Part shown: in pieces, positions 1 to 8,478 of the stretch | Layout of the letters: every line of letters starts with the position of its first letter | Position numbering within the stretch: position 1 is the stretch's first letter | Source: Dehalococcoidia bacterium | GTDB lineage: Bacteria > Chloroflexota > Dehalococcoidia > Bin125 | Assembly: GCA_022825855.1 (NCBI GenBank) | Contig: JAJDWB010000010.1 | Span: 223,651 to 287,650, forward strand | Reading direction: 5' to 3' | DNA: 64,000 nt | Translations under genes and position numbers: made by a program | Notes under the pieces: generated by a model | Told to the model about the DNA's origin: nothing | The model's database searches: none | What the model saw: the letters and a program-made list of their open reading frames with translations, nothing else

Positions 1-159
1 ACCGTGCGTCGCGGTCGGGCCGGCGCAGCGAGGGCAGGGCCCGCTCTCGATCCGGGGGCCGGCCGCCGGCACCGAGGGGGCGGAAAGCGACTGCAGCATC
101 AGCGGCAGTTGCGCGCCTCGGGAGATCGGAGCGGGCTGGCTGGGTGACGCGGCGGACAT
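1..159 (-). CDS. Partial unknown protein, N-terminal 53 residues
   Basis: A reading frame opens at ATG 159 and runs without a stop off the left edge, so only the first 53 residues are visible. The start has an AGG about eight bases upstream. The visible part is rich in Ser, Ala and Pro and carries a CxxC pair (CPRC, residues 42-45), which could be half of a small metal-binding site. It lies downstream of the 43-aa membrane ORF on the same strand, separated by 146 bp that contain a palindromic operator-like sequence. I do not recognise a family. The call rests on openness of the frame and the start context only. Confidence 0.4.
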   Translation of the reverse strand, partial: MSAASPSQPAPISRGAQLPLMLQSLSAPSVPAAGPRIESGPCPRCAGPTATHG

Positions 160-170
160 ATCAGCTACCT

Positions 171-211
171 GTACGTACGTTCTGTCTACCGCCAATGTAG
201 GACGCACGTAC
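171..211. promoter_or_regulatory. Inverted ACGTAC sites upstream of the left-edge gene
   Basis: GTACGTACGT at 171-180 is self-complementary, and ACGTAC recurs at 206-211, 35 bp away, just upstream of the start at 159. Paired palindromes at this distance are typical of repressor operators (for example TetR family), but no regulator is visible. Candidate only. Confidence 0.3.
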
Positions 212-305
212 GGAGAAGTCAAGCTCACGAGGGAACAGGTAGACGATCTGTGCACTGATGCACATTCGAAGTCTGTTGGGAAACAGGAACGGGAGCAGTC
301 GGCGC

Positions 306-437
306 TCAGGGCTGGTCTTCGGGCCGATCGAGCCAGTCGACGAAGTCGCGCATCTTCTCGTTCAGCGTGTCGTAGCGCCCGCGGTCGGCGGCGACCAGGA
401 TGCTGACGAACAGAATGGCCAGGCCGATCTCCACCAT
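306..437 (-). CDS. Small single-pass membrane protein, 43 aa
   Basis: This is a 43-residue ORF whose ATG at 437 is preceded by GGAGG with a 7-base spacer, one of the best ribosome-binding sites in the window. That argues for real translation. Residues 3-17 are hydrophobic (EIGLAILFVSILVAA), and are followed by a charged amphipathic tail ending in DRPEDQP. This is a type-III-like single-pass architecture with a cytosolic tail. It is divergent from mtaB, with about 43 bp between the starts. A longer version starting at 683 exists in the same frame but lies inside mtaB and is composition-driven. Function unknown. No family recognised. Confidence 0.5.
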   Translation of the reverse strand: MVEIGLAILFVSILVAADRGRYDTLNEKMRDFVDWLDRPEDQP

Positions 438-480
438 GACACGCCTCCGAACTCGACTGCTGTGGGTATGGTAGTTGGGC

Positions 481-1758
481 ATGAGCCGCAACGCATCACC
501 CGACCCGACCAAGGCCGCGCCGCTGGTCGCGACGCTGACCCTGGGCTGCAAGCTGAACCAGGCCGAGACGCAGCAGGCGGCGCGTGACCTGCAGCGCCGC
601 GGTTGCCTGACAGTCGACCGTCCCGCGCGCGCCGACGCGTTCCTGATCAACACCTGCACCATCACCCACGTGGCCGATCGCAAGGCGCGCCGCCTGATCC
701 GGGTGGCGCGCCGGCTCTCGCCCTCTGCGCCCGTGATCGTGACCGGCTGCTACGCCGAGCGCGCCGGTCCGGAGCTGGCCCGGCAGTTGGACGTGCAAGT
801 CCTCGCCAATGCGCGCAAGGACGACGCCGCCGACGCGGTCTGGTCGGCGTTGGACGCATCGAACGCACAGAGAGCCACCGTGCCGGCGTCGGGCGGGCGG
901 ACGCGGGCGTTCATCAAGATCCAGGAGGGCTGCGACGATATCTGCGCCTTCTGCATCGTGCCGCGCGTGCGGGGACGCGAGCGGGCAATACCGATCGACG
1001 AGATCGTCGCCGCCGCGCGCGAGCGCGTGGAGGAAGGCGTGCAGGAGATCGTGCTGACCGGAACCCAGCCCGGCGCGTACGGCCGAGACCGAAGCGACGG
1101 GTCGACGGCGGCGAAGCTGATCGATGCATTGCTCTCTCGCACCGACGCGGCGCGGATTCGCTACTCCTCGATCCAGCCGCAGGACATCACGCCTGAACTG
1201 CTGGCCTGCTGGGACGACTCCCGCGTCTGCCGTCACGTGCACCTGGCGCTGCAAAGCGGCTCGGACGACGTGCTGTCGCGGATGCGCCGGCGCTACACGG
1301 CTGCGCAATTCCGGGAGGCGGTCGCGGCGTTTCGATCGGCAGCGCCCGGCGTCTCGATCACGACGGACATCATCGCCGGATTCCCGGGTGAGACCGAGAG
1401 CGACCACGCGGCCACCCTGGCGCTGATGCGCGAGCTGGAGTTCACCGACGTGCACGTGTTCCCCTACTCGAGCCGGCCCGGGACCACCGCCGCGCTGCTG
1501 ACCGACGACGTCCCGCCCGAGGTCAAGCGGGCGCGCTCGGCGGAGTTGCGCGAGCTGGGCGCAATTCACCGCCGCCGGACGCTGGAGACTAAGGTCGGAT
1601 CGCTCCAGTCGGTCCTGTTCGAGACGCGACACTCCGGATTGACCGACACCTACCTGCCTTGCCGAGTGGAGACCGGTCGTGACCTGACCAATCTGCTGCA
1701 CAGCGTGCGGGTCACCAGCGTCGACGACGCAGGGCTGGTTGGCGAGTTGGTGGGATGA
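481..1758 (+). CDS. mtaB: tRNA t6A37 methylthiotransferase MtaB
   Basis: Radical-SAM methylthiotransferase that converts N6-threonylcarbamoyladenosine at position 37 of ANN-decoding tRNAs to its 2-methylthio form. The N-terminal MTTase domain shows GCKLNQAE, NTCTIT and TGCYAE, supplying the three Cys for the auxiliary 4Fe-4S cluster. The radical-SAM CxxxCxxC is C151, C155, C158 (CDDICAFC). The C-terminal ~60 residues fit a TRAM domain. The length of 425 aa is normal. I start at ATG 481; a TTG two codons upstream is also possible. The stop overlaps the scpB start (ATGA), so the two are translationally coupled. The GCK (not GCP) motif and the context favour MtaB over MiaB or RimO. Confidence 0.9.
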   Translation: MSRNASPDPTKAAPLVATLTLGCKLNQAETQQAARDLQRRGCLTVDRPARADAFLINTCTITHVADRKARRLIRVARRLSPSAPVIVTGCYAERAGPELARQLDVQVLANARKDDAADAVWSALDASNAQRATVPASGGRTRAFIKIQEGCDDICAFCIVPRVRGRERAIPIDEIVAAARERVEEGVQEIVLTGTQPGAYGRDRSDGSTAAKLIDALLSRTDAARIRYSSIQPQDITPELLACWDDSRVCRHVHLALQSGSDDVLSRMRRRYTAAQFREAVAAFRSAAPGVSITTDIIAGFPGETESDHAATLALMRELEFTDVHVFPYSSRPGTTAALLTDDVPPEVKRARSAELRELGAIHRRRTLETKVGSLQSVLFETRHSGLTDTYLPCRVETGRDLTNLLHSVRVTSVDDAGLVGELVG

Positions 1759-2330
1759 CAAGCGAGCGTCCGGCCCCGCCGCCGCCCCCAGACCTGCGTC
1801 AGACGATCGAGGCGCTGCTCCTGGTCGCCGAGTCACCGCCGACCGTGCGCCTGCTGGCCCAGGTCACCGGCGTGACGGCCGGGAAGGTCGAGTCGGCGCT
1901 GTCCGAGATCGAGGCGGACACCGCGCGCGGCATCCGACTGCGCCGCCACGAGGGCACGGTCGCCCTGGTCTCTGCGCCCGAGGCGGCGCCCTACGTCGAG
2001 CGCATGCTGGGGCTGGACACGCCGTCCAGACTGTCCAGGGCGGCGCTGGAGACGCTGGCGATCATCGTCTACCACCAGCCGGTCACGCGCGAGCAGATCG
2101 AGCGCGTGCGGGGCGTGGGCGCGACCGGCGTGATCCGCTCGCTGCGTGCCCGCGACCTGATTGCGCCGAGCGGCCGGCTCGACGCCGTCGGCCAACCCCT
2201 GCTGTGGAGCGTCACGCCCAGATTCCTCGACCACTTTGGCCTCTCCGCGCTCGATCAGCTGCCGCCGCTCGAAGACCTCGAACCGCCGGCCGAGCAGGCG
2301 ATCCTGCCGTTGGAGCCGGAAGAGGCATGA
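1755..2330 (+). CDS. scpB: Segregation and condensation protein ScpB
   Basis: ScpB forms the kleisin-associated dimer of the bacterial Smc-ScpAB condensin, which compacts and segregates the chromosome. The 191 aa show two winged-helix domains: an N-terminal one beginning QTIEALLLVAESP and a second containing LETLAIIVYHQPVTREQIE, the family's most conserved stretch. A short acidic tail follows. Its ATG overlaps the mtaB stop and its TGA overlaps the next ATG, so translation is coupled on both sides. scpA, usually the neighbour, is not in this window. Genus-level placement of scpB beside mtaB and ylxP is unusual but not informative about function. Confidence 0.9.
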   Translation: MTSERPAPPPPPDLRQTIEALLLVAESPPTVRLLAQVTGVTAGKVESALSEIEADTARGIRLRRHEGTVALVSAPEAAPYVERMLGLDTPSRLSRAALETLAIIVYHQPVTREQIERVRGVGATGVIRSLRARDLIAPSGRLDAVGQPLLWSVTPRFLDHFGLSALDQLPPLEDLEPPAEQAILPLEPEEA

Positions 2331-2620
2331 CCTTCGTCACGGTGCTCACGGTCGAGCTGCTGATCTTCGAGTCGGCGTCGCTCAAGGACAAGCGCTCGAT
2401 CGTGCGCAGCGCGCTGCAGCGCGCGCGCAACAAGTTCGGCGTCGCCGCCGCCGAGACCGGCGATCAGGACGATCCCACGCGAGCGACGCTGGCCTTCGCC
2501 GCGATCTCATCCGATGCGCAGGTGTCGCACACGATCGCCCAACGTGTGCTCGATTTCCTGGAGCGCGAGCGGCTCGATTGCCAGGTGGGAGAGGTCTCGA
2601 CCGAGACGCTCTCGCTCTAG
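2327..2620 (+). CDS. ylxP: DUF503 / YlxP-like small protein
   Basis: A 97-aa protein of the DUF503 (YlxP) family, recognisable from the opening beta strand and the SLKDKRSIVRSALQRARNKF motif and from a C-terminal helix of the ferredoxin-like fold. Family members commonly sit near rbfA, infB or truB and are suspected to act in ribosome maturation; the biochemical role is not established. The start is the ATG that overlaps the scpB stop (ATGA). The stop codon overlaps the rimO stop from the other strand (CTAG at 2617-2620), so transcription converges here with no spacer and no terminator hairpin. Confidence 0.85.
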   Translation: MTFVTVLTVELLIFESASLKDKRSIVRSALQRARNKFGVAAAETGDQDDPTRATLAFAAISSDAQVSHTIAQRVLDFLERERLDCQVGEVSTETLSL

Positions 2621-3903
2621 TCGATCAGTTCGGCCCAGAGGTCGTGCCCGAGCGCATCCGTGATCCGCACGTCAACCAGCTCGCCGGGACTCGCTTCGCC
2701 CAGGGCGAACACCAGACCGTCGACCTCGGCTGCCTCGCGGTAGGTGCGCCCGGCAATGATCGGATCGCCGTCCTCGGTCGTCTGTCCCGGCTCCGACTCG
2801 ACCAGCAACGGCAGGCGGCGGCCGATCTGCAGGGCATTGCGGCCGGCCGACACGTCGGCCAGCGTTGCCATCAACTCGTCGTATCGCTGCTGCTTGACCT
2901 GGTCCGGCACCTGTTCACTCATGGTCGCCGCCGGGGTGCCGGCCTGGGGCGAATAGGTGAACGCGCCGGCGCGATCGAACTGCGCCTCGGCGACGAAATC
3001 GAGCAGCTCGCCGAACTCCGCCTCGGTCTCGCCCGGGAAGCCGACGATGAACGTGGTCCGGATCGCAATGTCGGGCATGGCCGAACGCAGCCGCTCCAGC
3101 GTGCCCCGGACCATGCCCATGTTGTGCGGCCGCTTCATCCGCCGCAGCACGCTGGGCGATCCATGCTGCAGGGGAATGTCGAGGTAGTGGCAGACCTGCG
3201 GCGTCCGCGCCATCACCTCGATCAGGCTCGGCGTGACGAATCCGGGATAGGCGTACATCAGCCGCAGCCACTCCGCGCCCGACTCGGCGGCCAGACGCTC
3301 GATCAGCCGGGCCAGGCCGTCGGCGTCGCCCCACTCGGACCCGTAGGCCGTGCTGTCCTGGGCGACGAGCACGATCTCCTTCGCCCCGCGACCGACCAGC
3401 GTCTGCGCTTCCGTCACCAGCGAGTCCGGCGTCGCGCTGCGGAACTGCCGGCCCTTGATCGCGGGAATATTGCAGAACGTACAGGGCCGGGCGCAACCGT
3501 CGGAGATCTTCAGATAAGCGGACGGCCCGACCTGCAGCGAGGTCTCGGGGATGTCGCGTTCAAGCTCGGCTTCGCCTGCGTGCGCCGCGATCTGGTCCCA
3601 GGCTTCGATCCCGAACGCTGCCTCGATGCCGTCGATCTCGATCACCTGCTCGCGCTCGATCTGCGACCAGCATCCGGTGACGATGACTTGCTGATCGCCG
3701 CGACTCTCGGCTGCAAGGATTTCGGCAGCCTGCTTCGATTCCTCGCGCGCGTCGTCGATGAAGCCGCAGGTGTTGAGGATCACCAGGTCCGCGCGCGCTC
3801 GATCGGAGACAGCGTGATGTCCGGCCGCCTCGAGCGTCAGCGCGATCCGATCCGAGTCGGTCGTGTTCTTGGGGCAGCCCAGCGTGACGATCTGGTAACG
3901 CAT
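2617..3903 (-). CDS. rimO: Ribosomal protein S12 methylthiotransferase RimO
   Basis: Radical-SAM enzyme that adds a methylthio group to the beta-carbon of the conserved aspartate of ribosomal protein S12. The MTTase domain has GCPKNTTDSD (the RimO-typical GCPKN), CGFI and GCW, with Cys at 10, 46 and 78. The radical-SAM triad is C137, C141, C144 (CARPCTFCNIP). A TRAM domain fills about residues 366-428. The length of 428 aa is normal. Its ATG overlaps the stop of the upstream RodZ-like gene (TGATG), so it is the distal gene of rpsT-adh-rodZ-rimO. It faces ylxP head to tail with a 4-bp overlap. Confidence 0.93.
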   Translation of the reverse strand: MRYQIVTLGCPKNTTDSDRIALTLEAAGHHAVSDRARADLVILNTCGFIDDAREESKQAAEILAAESRGDQQVIVTGCWSQIEREQVIEIDGIEAAFGIEAWDQIAAHAGEAELERDIPETSLQVGPSAYLKISDGCARPCTFCNIPAIKGRQFRSATPDSLVTEAQTLVGRGAKEIVLVAQDSTAYGSEWGDADGLARLIERLAAESGAEWLRLMYAYPGFVTPSLIEVMARTPQVCHYLDIPLQHGSPSVLRRMKRPHNMGMVRGTLERLRSAMPDIAIRTTFIVGFPGETEAEFGELLDFVAEAQFDRAGAFTYSPQAGTPAATMSEQVPDQVKQQRYDELMATLADVSAGRNALQIGRRLPLLVESEPGQTTEDGDPIIAGRTYREAAEVDGLVFALGEASPGELVDVRITDALGHDLWAELID

Positions 3904-4676
3904 CAGCCACCGCCGCTCGCCGCGTCGGCGGAAGTGCCGGGACGCGGACCCCGGCTGACGACAAGCGTGACCACGGCGTCCTCGTGCGGCTCCACCCCGG
4001 CAGCCGGCGACTGTTCGAGCACCGTGCCCGCGGGCGAGTCGTCGTAAACCGAGATCACCACGTAGGGCACGTTGAGCAGCTTGACGTGGTTGATCGCCTG
4101 CCGAGACGAGAACAGCGTCAAATCGGGCAGCGGGTCGAAATCGGTCGAACTGGGCGCGACCGACGCGGCCGACTCCAGTTCAGCCGAGACATTGTCGATC
4201 CCGGGCACGTCCCGCGTCGTCTCGACGGGCTGCACATCGTCACGCAGGCTGACCACGGCGACCACGCCGGCGATGATCACGAGGATGACGAACGCGGCGA
4301 CCAGCCAGGGTCCGAGGTGCACCCGCGAAGGGCGAACCTCTTCGCGCGGACTGCCGCTGCGCTCCAGTGACTGGTAGGACTCGACCGTGTCCTCGCTGAG
4401 TTGCAATCCGTCGCCGGGCGCAGTCGGGGCCAGCGGGAACCGCTCCAGCAACGGCCCGTCGTCCAGGCCGAGGTACTGGGCGTAGGAGCTGAGAAACCCG
4501 CGCGCGAACGGCGCGGCGGGCATCCGCGACCAGTCTTCATCCTCCATCGCTTCGAGGTACGGGCGGGCGATTCGGGTCGACTGGTTGGCCTGGGCGATCG
4601 AGCGGCCGCGGCGGATTCTCGCCTGCCGCAGTTCTTCACCGATCCCGGTCAGCGTTTCACCGTCTCGCCGCATCAT
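3903..4676 (-). CDS. RodZ-like HTH membrane protein with PASTA domain
   Basis: A 257-aa bitopic protein. Residues 9-75 form a RodZ-type helix-turn-helix (GEELRQARIRRGRSI, then YLEAMEDEDW and FARGFLSSYAQYLGL). A basic patch precedes one membrane span at about 122-144. The outside part, about 183-243, reads as a PASTA domain (GTVLEQSPAAGV, VVTLVVSRG). The RodZ cytoplasmic domain binds MreB in rods; PASTA domains bind peptidoglycan fragments or muropeptides. The combination suggests a cell-wall or shape factor that senses peptidoglycan. The start is the first of two adjacent ATGs, 2 bp after the adh stop. No separate operon promoter was seen. Confidence 0.75.
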   Translation of the reverse strand: MMRRDGETLTGIGEELRQARIRRGRSIAQANQSTRIARPYLEAMEDEDWSRMPAAPFARGFLSSYAQYLGLDDGPLLERFPLAPTAPGDGLQLSEDTVESYQSLERSGSPREEVRPSRVHLGPWLVAAFVILVIIAGVVAVVSLRDDVQPVETTRDVPGIDNVSAELESAASVAPSSTDFDPLPDLTLFSSRQAINHVKLLNVPYVVISVYDDSPAGTVLEQSPAAGVEPHEDAVVTLVVSRGPRPGTSADAASGGG

Positions 4677-4678
4677 GA

Positions 4679-5713
4679 TCAGGCGTCCGGCAGCACGGCG
4701 GTCTTGAGCACCGACAGATCGTCGCGCGAGGTGTAGGCCTCGTCGGCCGAGGAGAGCGCGAAGCGGTGCGAGACGATCCGGTCGACGGCGTCGAGCGAGG
4801 GCAGCAGCGCGGCGGTGCGCCGGAACTGGTCGGGCGTGGCGTTCTGCGTGCCGGTCAGCGAGACCTCGCGGTAGTGCAGTTCGTTGACATCGACCAGCGC
4901 CGACGACTCGGGCGGGAATCCCGCGAAGAGATTGACGCTGCTCTGCCGTCCGGCGACCTGCAGCGCGGTCTCCGTCAATCCGTTGAGCCCGACCGAGACG
5001 ATCACGATGTCGCAACCGTTGCCGGCCGTGGCCTCGCTGACGATCGCGCCCAGTTCGTCCGGCTCTCCGCTGCAGACCCGGGTGGCGCCGATCGCCAGGG
5101 CGACCTCGCGCCGCAACTCGACCGGCTCGGCGACGATGATCTCGCCGGCGCCCAGCGCCCGCGCGAGCAGCACATGCAGCAAACCCATCGGTCCGGCGCC
5201 CAGCACGGCGACGCTGACGCCGGCGCGGAAGCGGCACGATTCGAGCGAGTTGAGCACGCAGGCGGTCGGTTCGGTCAGCGCGGCCCGTCCCCAGTCCGCG
5301 CCCTCGGCCAGCTTCACCGCGTGACCCTGCGAGACCAACGCGGCGGGCAGCAGCACCTGCTCGGCCAGCCCGCCGTTGGCGTCGTAACCCAGCGTTCGCC
5401 GCGAAGTGCAGCGGTTGCGCAACCCTCGGCGGCAGAAGTCGCAGCCGCCGCAGGCGATGATCGGATACACCGCCACGCCGTCGCCAAGGCTCAGATCGCT
5501 GACGCCGTCGCCCAGTGCGACCACACGTCCGGCAAACTCGTGGCCTGGGACCACGCCGGATTTGGCGTACTTCTCGCCCCGATACACGCGCAGGTCCGAG
5601 GCGCAGACGCTGGCCGCGCCGACCTCGATCACCGCCTCGCCCGGTCCGGGTTGCGGCGCGGGAATGTCGTCCACCCGGATCTCACCGGGTCGATCGAAGA
5701 TCAGTGCTCGCAT
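4679..5713 (-). CDS. Zinc-dependent medium-chain alcohol dehydrogenase
   Basis: MDR-superfamily NAD(P)-dependent polyol/alcohol dehydrogenase of 344 aa. Catalytic zinc ligands are C37, H58-E59 (GHE) and E148. The structural zinc site is C88, C91, C94, C102. The Rossmann nucleotide-binding motif is LGAGPMG (171-177). It most resembles the sorbitol/threonine dehydrogenase branch, but the substrate cannot be read from sequence. It sits between rpsT and the RodZ-like gene with gaps of 42 bp and 2 bp, so it is probably cotranscribed with housekeeping genes, which is an odd place for a catabolic enzyme. Confidence 0.85.
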   Translation of the reverse strand: MRALIFDRPGEIRVDDIPAPQPGPGEAVIEVGAASVCASDLRVYRGEKYAKSGVVPGHEFAGRVVALGDGVSDLSLGDGVAVYPIIACGGCDFCRRGLRNRCTSRRTLGYDANGGLAEQVLLPAALVSQGHAVKLAEGADWGRAALTEPTACVLNSLESCRFRAGVSVAVLGAGPMGLLHVLLARALGAGEIIVAEPVELRREVALAIGATRVCSGEPDELGAIVSEATAGNGCDIVIVSVGLNGLTETALQVAGRQSSVNLFAGFPPESSALVDVNELHYREVSLTGTQNATPDQFRRTAALLPSLDAVDRIVSHRFALSSADEAYTSRDDLSVLKTAVLPDA

Positions 5714-5755
5714 GCGGGCGCCTCTTGCGGCAAGCGCGTGGGGTTCAGAGGCAGG

Positions 5756-6088
5756 TTAGGGGGTCTGAGCCGGGGCCGGCGGCCGCATCCGCGGCCGGCG
5801 CACGTCGTCGGGATGGCGCGAGGTGTGGTACTGCCGCAGCAGCCGGGACTTCTTGCGGGCGGCGGTGTTGGCGTGGATCACGCCGCGCTGCGCCGCGCGG
5901 TCGAGCGCGCTCACGGCCTGCTGAATCGCCGTGTCCGCGTCGTTCCATTCCTGCGTGTCGATCGCATCGTCGATCGCGTCGAGAGCGGCGCGGACGGAGC
6001 TGCGCGCGTATGTGCGTATCGGCTTGTTGCGCATGCGCCGCTTCTGGCTCTGACGCAGGTACTTGATGGCGGCAGCCTTGTTGGCCAC
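5756..6088 (-). CDS. rpsT: 30S ribosomal protein S20
   Basis: S20 binds the 5' domain and helix 44 of 16S rRNA. The N-terminus MANKAAAIKYLRQSQKRRMR and the later NTAARKKSRL are diagnostic. The start is GTG with AAAAGGAG five bases upstream, a very strong site fitting a ribosomal protein. The 110 aa are longer than the usual ~85-90: the last ~20 residues are a Pro/Arg-rich tail (RRPRMRPPAPAQTP). First gene of the minus-strand group leading to rimO, divergent from murJ. Confidence 0.93.
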   Translation of the reverse strand: MANKAAAIKYLRQSQKRRMRNKPIRTYARSSVRAALDAIDDAIDTQEWNDADTAIQQAVSALDRAAQRGVIHANTAARKKSRLLRQYHTSRHPDDVRRPRMRPPAPAQTP

Positions 6089-6238
6089 GATGACTCCTTT
6101 TGCTGAATCGATTTCATCGTATCAGCCGCCTGCCGAGTGTCTACCGCCGGTGCGCACGGACGACGCCGGCGCCGGTCGCCTGGACCGCGTCCCGCCGCGG
6201 GACGTGCATAGTTGGGTACTGTTTGCGAGAGTGCATGA

Positions 6239-7870
6239 ATGAGTCTTGACGCTCCGTCCTCGATCGGCGGCCGGCTGGCAGGCAGCCGCAGCACGGTGAT
6301 CGGGGCGGTGATCCTGATCGGCCTGTCTTTTCTCGGATCGCGCCTGCTCGGCGCAGGCCGGGCCGTAGTGATCGCCGACCAGTACGGCGCCTCGGTCGAG
6401 CTGGACGCCTTCTGGGTCGCGATGCGCCTGCCCGACCTGGTTTTCCAACTGCTCGCCGGCGCGACCCTCGCCTCGGCCTTCATTCCCGTCTATGCCCGAG
6501 TCCTGCAGAACCGCGGCGAGAAGGCCGCCTGGCGTCTGGCCAGCATCGTCCTCAACTGGGTGCTGATCGGCACCGTTCTTCTTGCCGCCGTGGTCTTTCT
6601 TGCCGCCGAGTGGATCGTGCCCGCGCTGGCGCCGGGACTGGGCGAGGACTCGATGAGGCAGGACGCAATCATCGACGACGCGATCTTCCTCACTCGGGTC
6701 CTGCTGCTCTCGCCCATCCTCTTCGCGGTCAGCGGGATGCTGACCGGGATGCTGCACGCGCGTCGACATTTCCTCCTGCCCGCGATCTCGCCGATGCTCT
6801 ACAACCTGGCGATCATCCTCGGCGCGCTGCTGCTGCCCGAGGAGCTGGGCGTCGAGGCGCTGGTCATCGGTGTGATCGCCGGCTCGGGTTTGCACCTGAT
6901 GATCCAGTTGCCCGCTGTGTCCTCGGCGCTCTCACGATCGGGCGGCGGCCTGGGTCCCTACTTCAGCCTGCGCGATGTCGAGGTTCGGGAAGTGCTGCGC
7001 CTGATGGGGCCGCGCACGCTGGGTCTGGCGGCCGCCCAGATCAATCTGATCGTGCTCACCTTCTTCGGCTCGCTCGTCGGCGACACTTCGATCTCGGCGC
7101 TCAACTTTGCCTGGCTGCTGTTGATGTTCCCGGTCGGCATCTTCGGTATGTCGCTGGCCACGGCGGTCTTCCCCAGCCTGGCCGAGCAGGCGGCGACCGG
7201 CGGCCCCTCGGCCGTGCGCGCGATGGTCACGCAGACGCTGCGCTTCACACTCTTCCTCGCTGTGCCCGCTTCTGTCGGCATGCTGCTTTTGCGCGAGTCG
7301 ATCGTCTCGACCCTGCTCGAACACGGCGCGTTCGACGCGGCGGCGAGCAGCCTGGTCAGCGATGCGCTGCTCTTCTACGCCATCGGATTATTCGCGCACG
7401 CAGCCATCGAGATCGTCTCGCGCGGGTTCTACGTCCTCGGCGACACCCGCACGCCCGTCGGCCTGGCCGTCGCCTCAATGCTGCTCAACATCATCCTTTC
7501 GGCGCTGCTCGTCGGTCCACTGGAGCTCAAGGGGCTGGCTCTGGCGCTGTCAATCTCGGCGATCGCGGAGTTCGTCTTCCTCGTCCTGCTCCTGCACAGG
7601 TCGTTGGCGCGCCAGTTGCTCTCACGAGCGCTCGCGGTTGCCACGCTCAAGACGATCGTCGCCGCGGCGATCATGGGGCAGCTCGTCTGGCTGCTGATTG
7701 AGGTCCTCGCCGGCTTCGATGTCGCCCGCGACTCCTGGGTCACGTTGTTGCTGGGCGTCAGCGGCGGCGGCGTGGTCTACCTCGCTCTCAGCCTGATCGT
7801 CCGCCAGGAAGAGTCGGAGGCGCTGTTCCTGCGCCTGGAGACCGTCATCGCCCGTGCACTGGGACGCTGA
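6239..7870 (+). CDS. murJ: Lipid II flippase MurJ (MviN family)
   Basis: MOP-superfamily membrane protein of 543 aa that moves the peptidoglycan precursor lipid II across the inner membrane. The N-terminus has the family's GSRLLGAGRAVVIADQYG segment, then LDAFWVAMRLPDLVFQLLAGATLASAFIPVY, very typical of MviN. About 14 hydrophobic segments follow. The start is the second of two nearby ATGs at 6235 and 6239; only 6239 is in frame. The ribosome-binding site is weak (GCGAGAG). Divergent from rpsT across 150 bp in which I see no clear promoter. Confidence 0.92.
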   Translation: MSLDAPSSIGGRLAGSRSTVIGAVILIGLSFLGSRLLGAGRAVVIADQYGASVELDAFWVAMRLPDLVFQLLAGATLASAFIPVYARVLQNRGEKAAWRLASIVLNWVLIGTVLLAAVVFLAAEWIVPALAPGLGEDSMRQDAIIDDAIFLTRVLLLSPILFAVSGMLTGMLHARRHFLLPAISPMLYNLAIILGALLLPEELGVEALVIGVIAGSGLHLMIQLPAVSSALSRSGGGLGPYFSLRDVEVREVLRLMGPRTLGLAAAQINLIVLTFFGSLVGDTSISALNFAWLLLMFPVGIFGMSLATAVFPSLAEQAATGGPSAVRAMVTQTLRFTLFLAVPASVGMLLLRESIVSTLLEHGAFDAAASSLVSDALLFYAIGLFAHAAIEIVSRGFYVLGDTRTPVGLAVASMLLNIILSALLVGPLELKGLALALSISAIAEFVFLVLLLHRSLARQLLSRALAVATLKTIVAAAIMGQLVWLLIEVLAGFDVARDSWVTLLLGVSGGGVVYLALSLIVRQEESEALFLRLETVIARALGR

Positions 7871-7966
7871 GCGAGGGGATTCCGCGACAGGCTCTGATAG
7901 AGTTGAACCTGTTCACGGGCTGACCGGCCTCGCTTGGCACGGTCGGCGAGACCATTGCGAGACACC

Positions 7967-8440
7967 ATGGCATTGCAGGATCGACTGATCGTATGCCGCG
8001 ATTGCGGCCGCGAGTTCACGTTCACGACGGGCGAGCAGGAGTTCTACCAGTCCAAGGGGCTGCAGAACGATCCGGTGCGCTGCCCGGAGTGTCGCTCGGC
8101 GCGCAAGTCGATCCGCACCTCGCCCGAGGCCGAGGCCGGCTACGTGCGCTACGGCGGCGCCGCCTCCTTCGGCGGCCGCACTCCGCGCCAGATGCACCCC
8201 GCCGCCTGCGCGATGTGCGGCGACATGATCGAAGTGCCCTTCCTGCCCCGCGGCGACCGCCCGGTCTTCTGCACGACCGTCAAGCGGATCATGACGCTCG
8301 GCTACCAGATGGACGAGATCCAGCAGCGCTGGGGGATACACCCGTGCCAGGTCGAGGGCATCAACCAGGACCTGCGGCGCGGGTTGATACCGCCCAAGCC
8401 CGGCGTGGAACTTCCCGACCTGGAACGCACCCGCTCCTAG
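7967..8440 (+). CDS. Double zinc-ribbon protein (zf-trcl type)
   Basis: A 157-aa soluble protein with two Cys modules. The first is a complete zinc ribbon, C10-x2-C13 and C39-x2-C42, with VCRDCGREFTF and QNDPVRCPECR, as in the probable zinc-ribbon family PF13451. The second begins C81-x2-C84 (CAMCGD) and continues RGDRPVFC (C102), but the fourth Cys expected two residues on is absent (VFCTTVKR). The tail DEIQQRWGIHPCQ carries one more Cys that might substitute. Family members are thought to bind nucleic acid or act in protein complexes; function unknown. The start at ATG 7967 is preferred because it begins the conserved domain; an upstream start at 7934 has no support. Confidence 0.75.
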   Translation: MALQDRLIVCRDCGREFTFTTGEQEFYQSKGLQNDPVRCPECRSARKSIRTSPEAEAGYVRYGGAASFGGRTPRQMHPAACAMCGDMIEVPFLPRGDRPVFCTTVKRIMTLGYQMDEIQQRWGIHPCQVEGINQDLRRGLIPPKPGVELPDLERTRS

Positions 8441-8478
8441 GCGGCAGACGGCGTTCAGAAGGACGACACGGCAGCAAC

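Noticed and set aside
306..683. 125-aa version of the small membrane ORF
   Set aside because: The extra N-terminal part lies inside mtaB and lacks a ribosome-binding site; the 437 start has GGAGG.
2161..4047. Long plus-strand frame opposite rimO
   Set aside because: GC-rich antisense shadow: it covers rimO, which has all family motifs, and its own product is low-complexity Arg/Gln-rich.
4766..6106. 446-aa plus-strand frame opposite adh and rpsT
   Set aside because: Spans two clear genes on the other strand and shows no recognisable domain.
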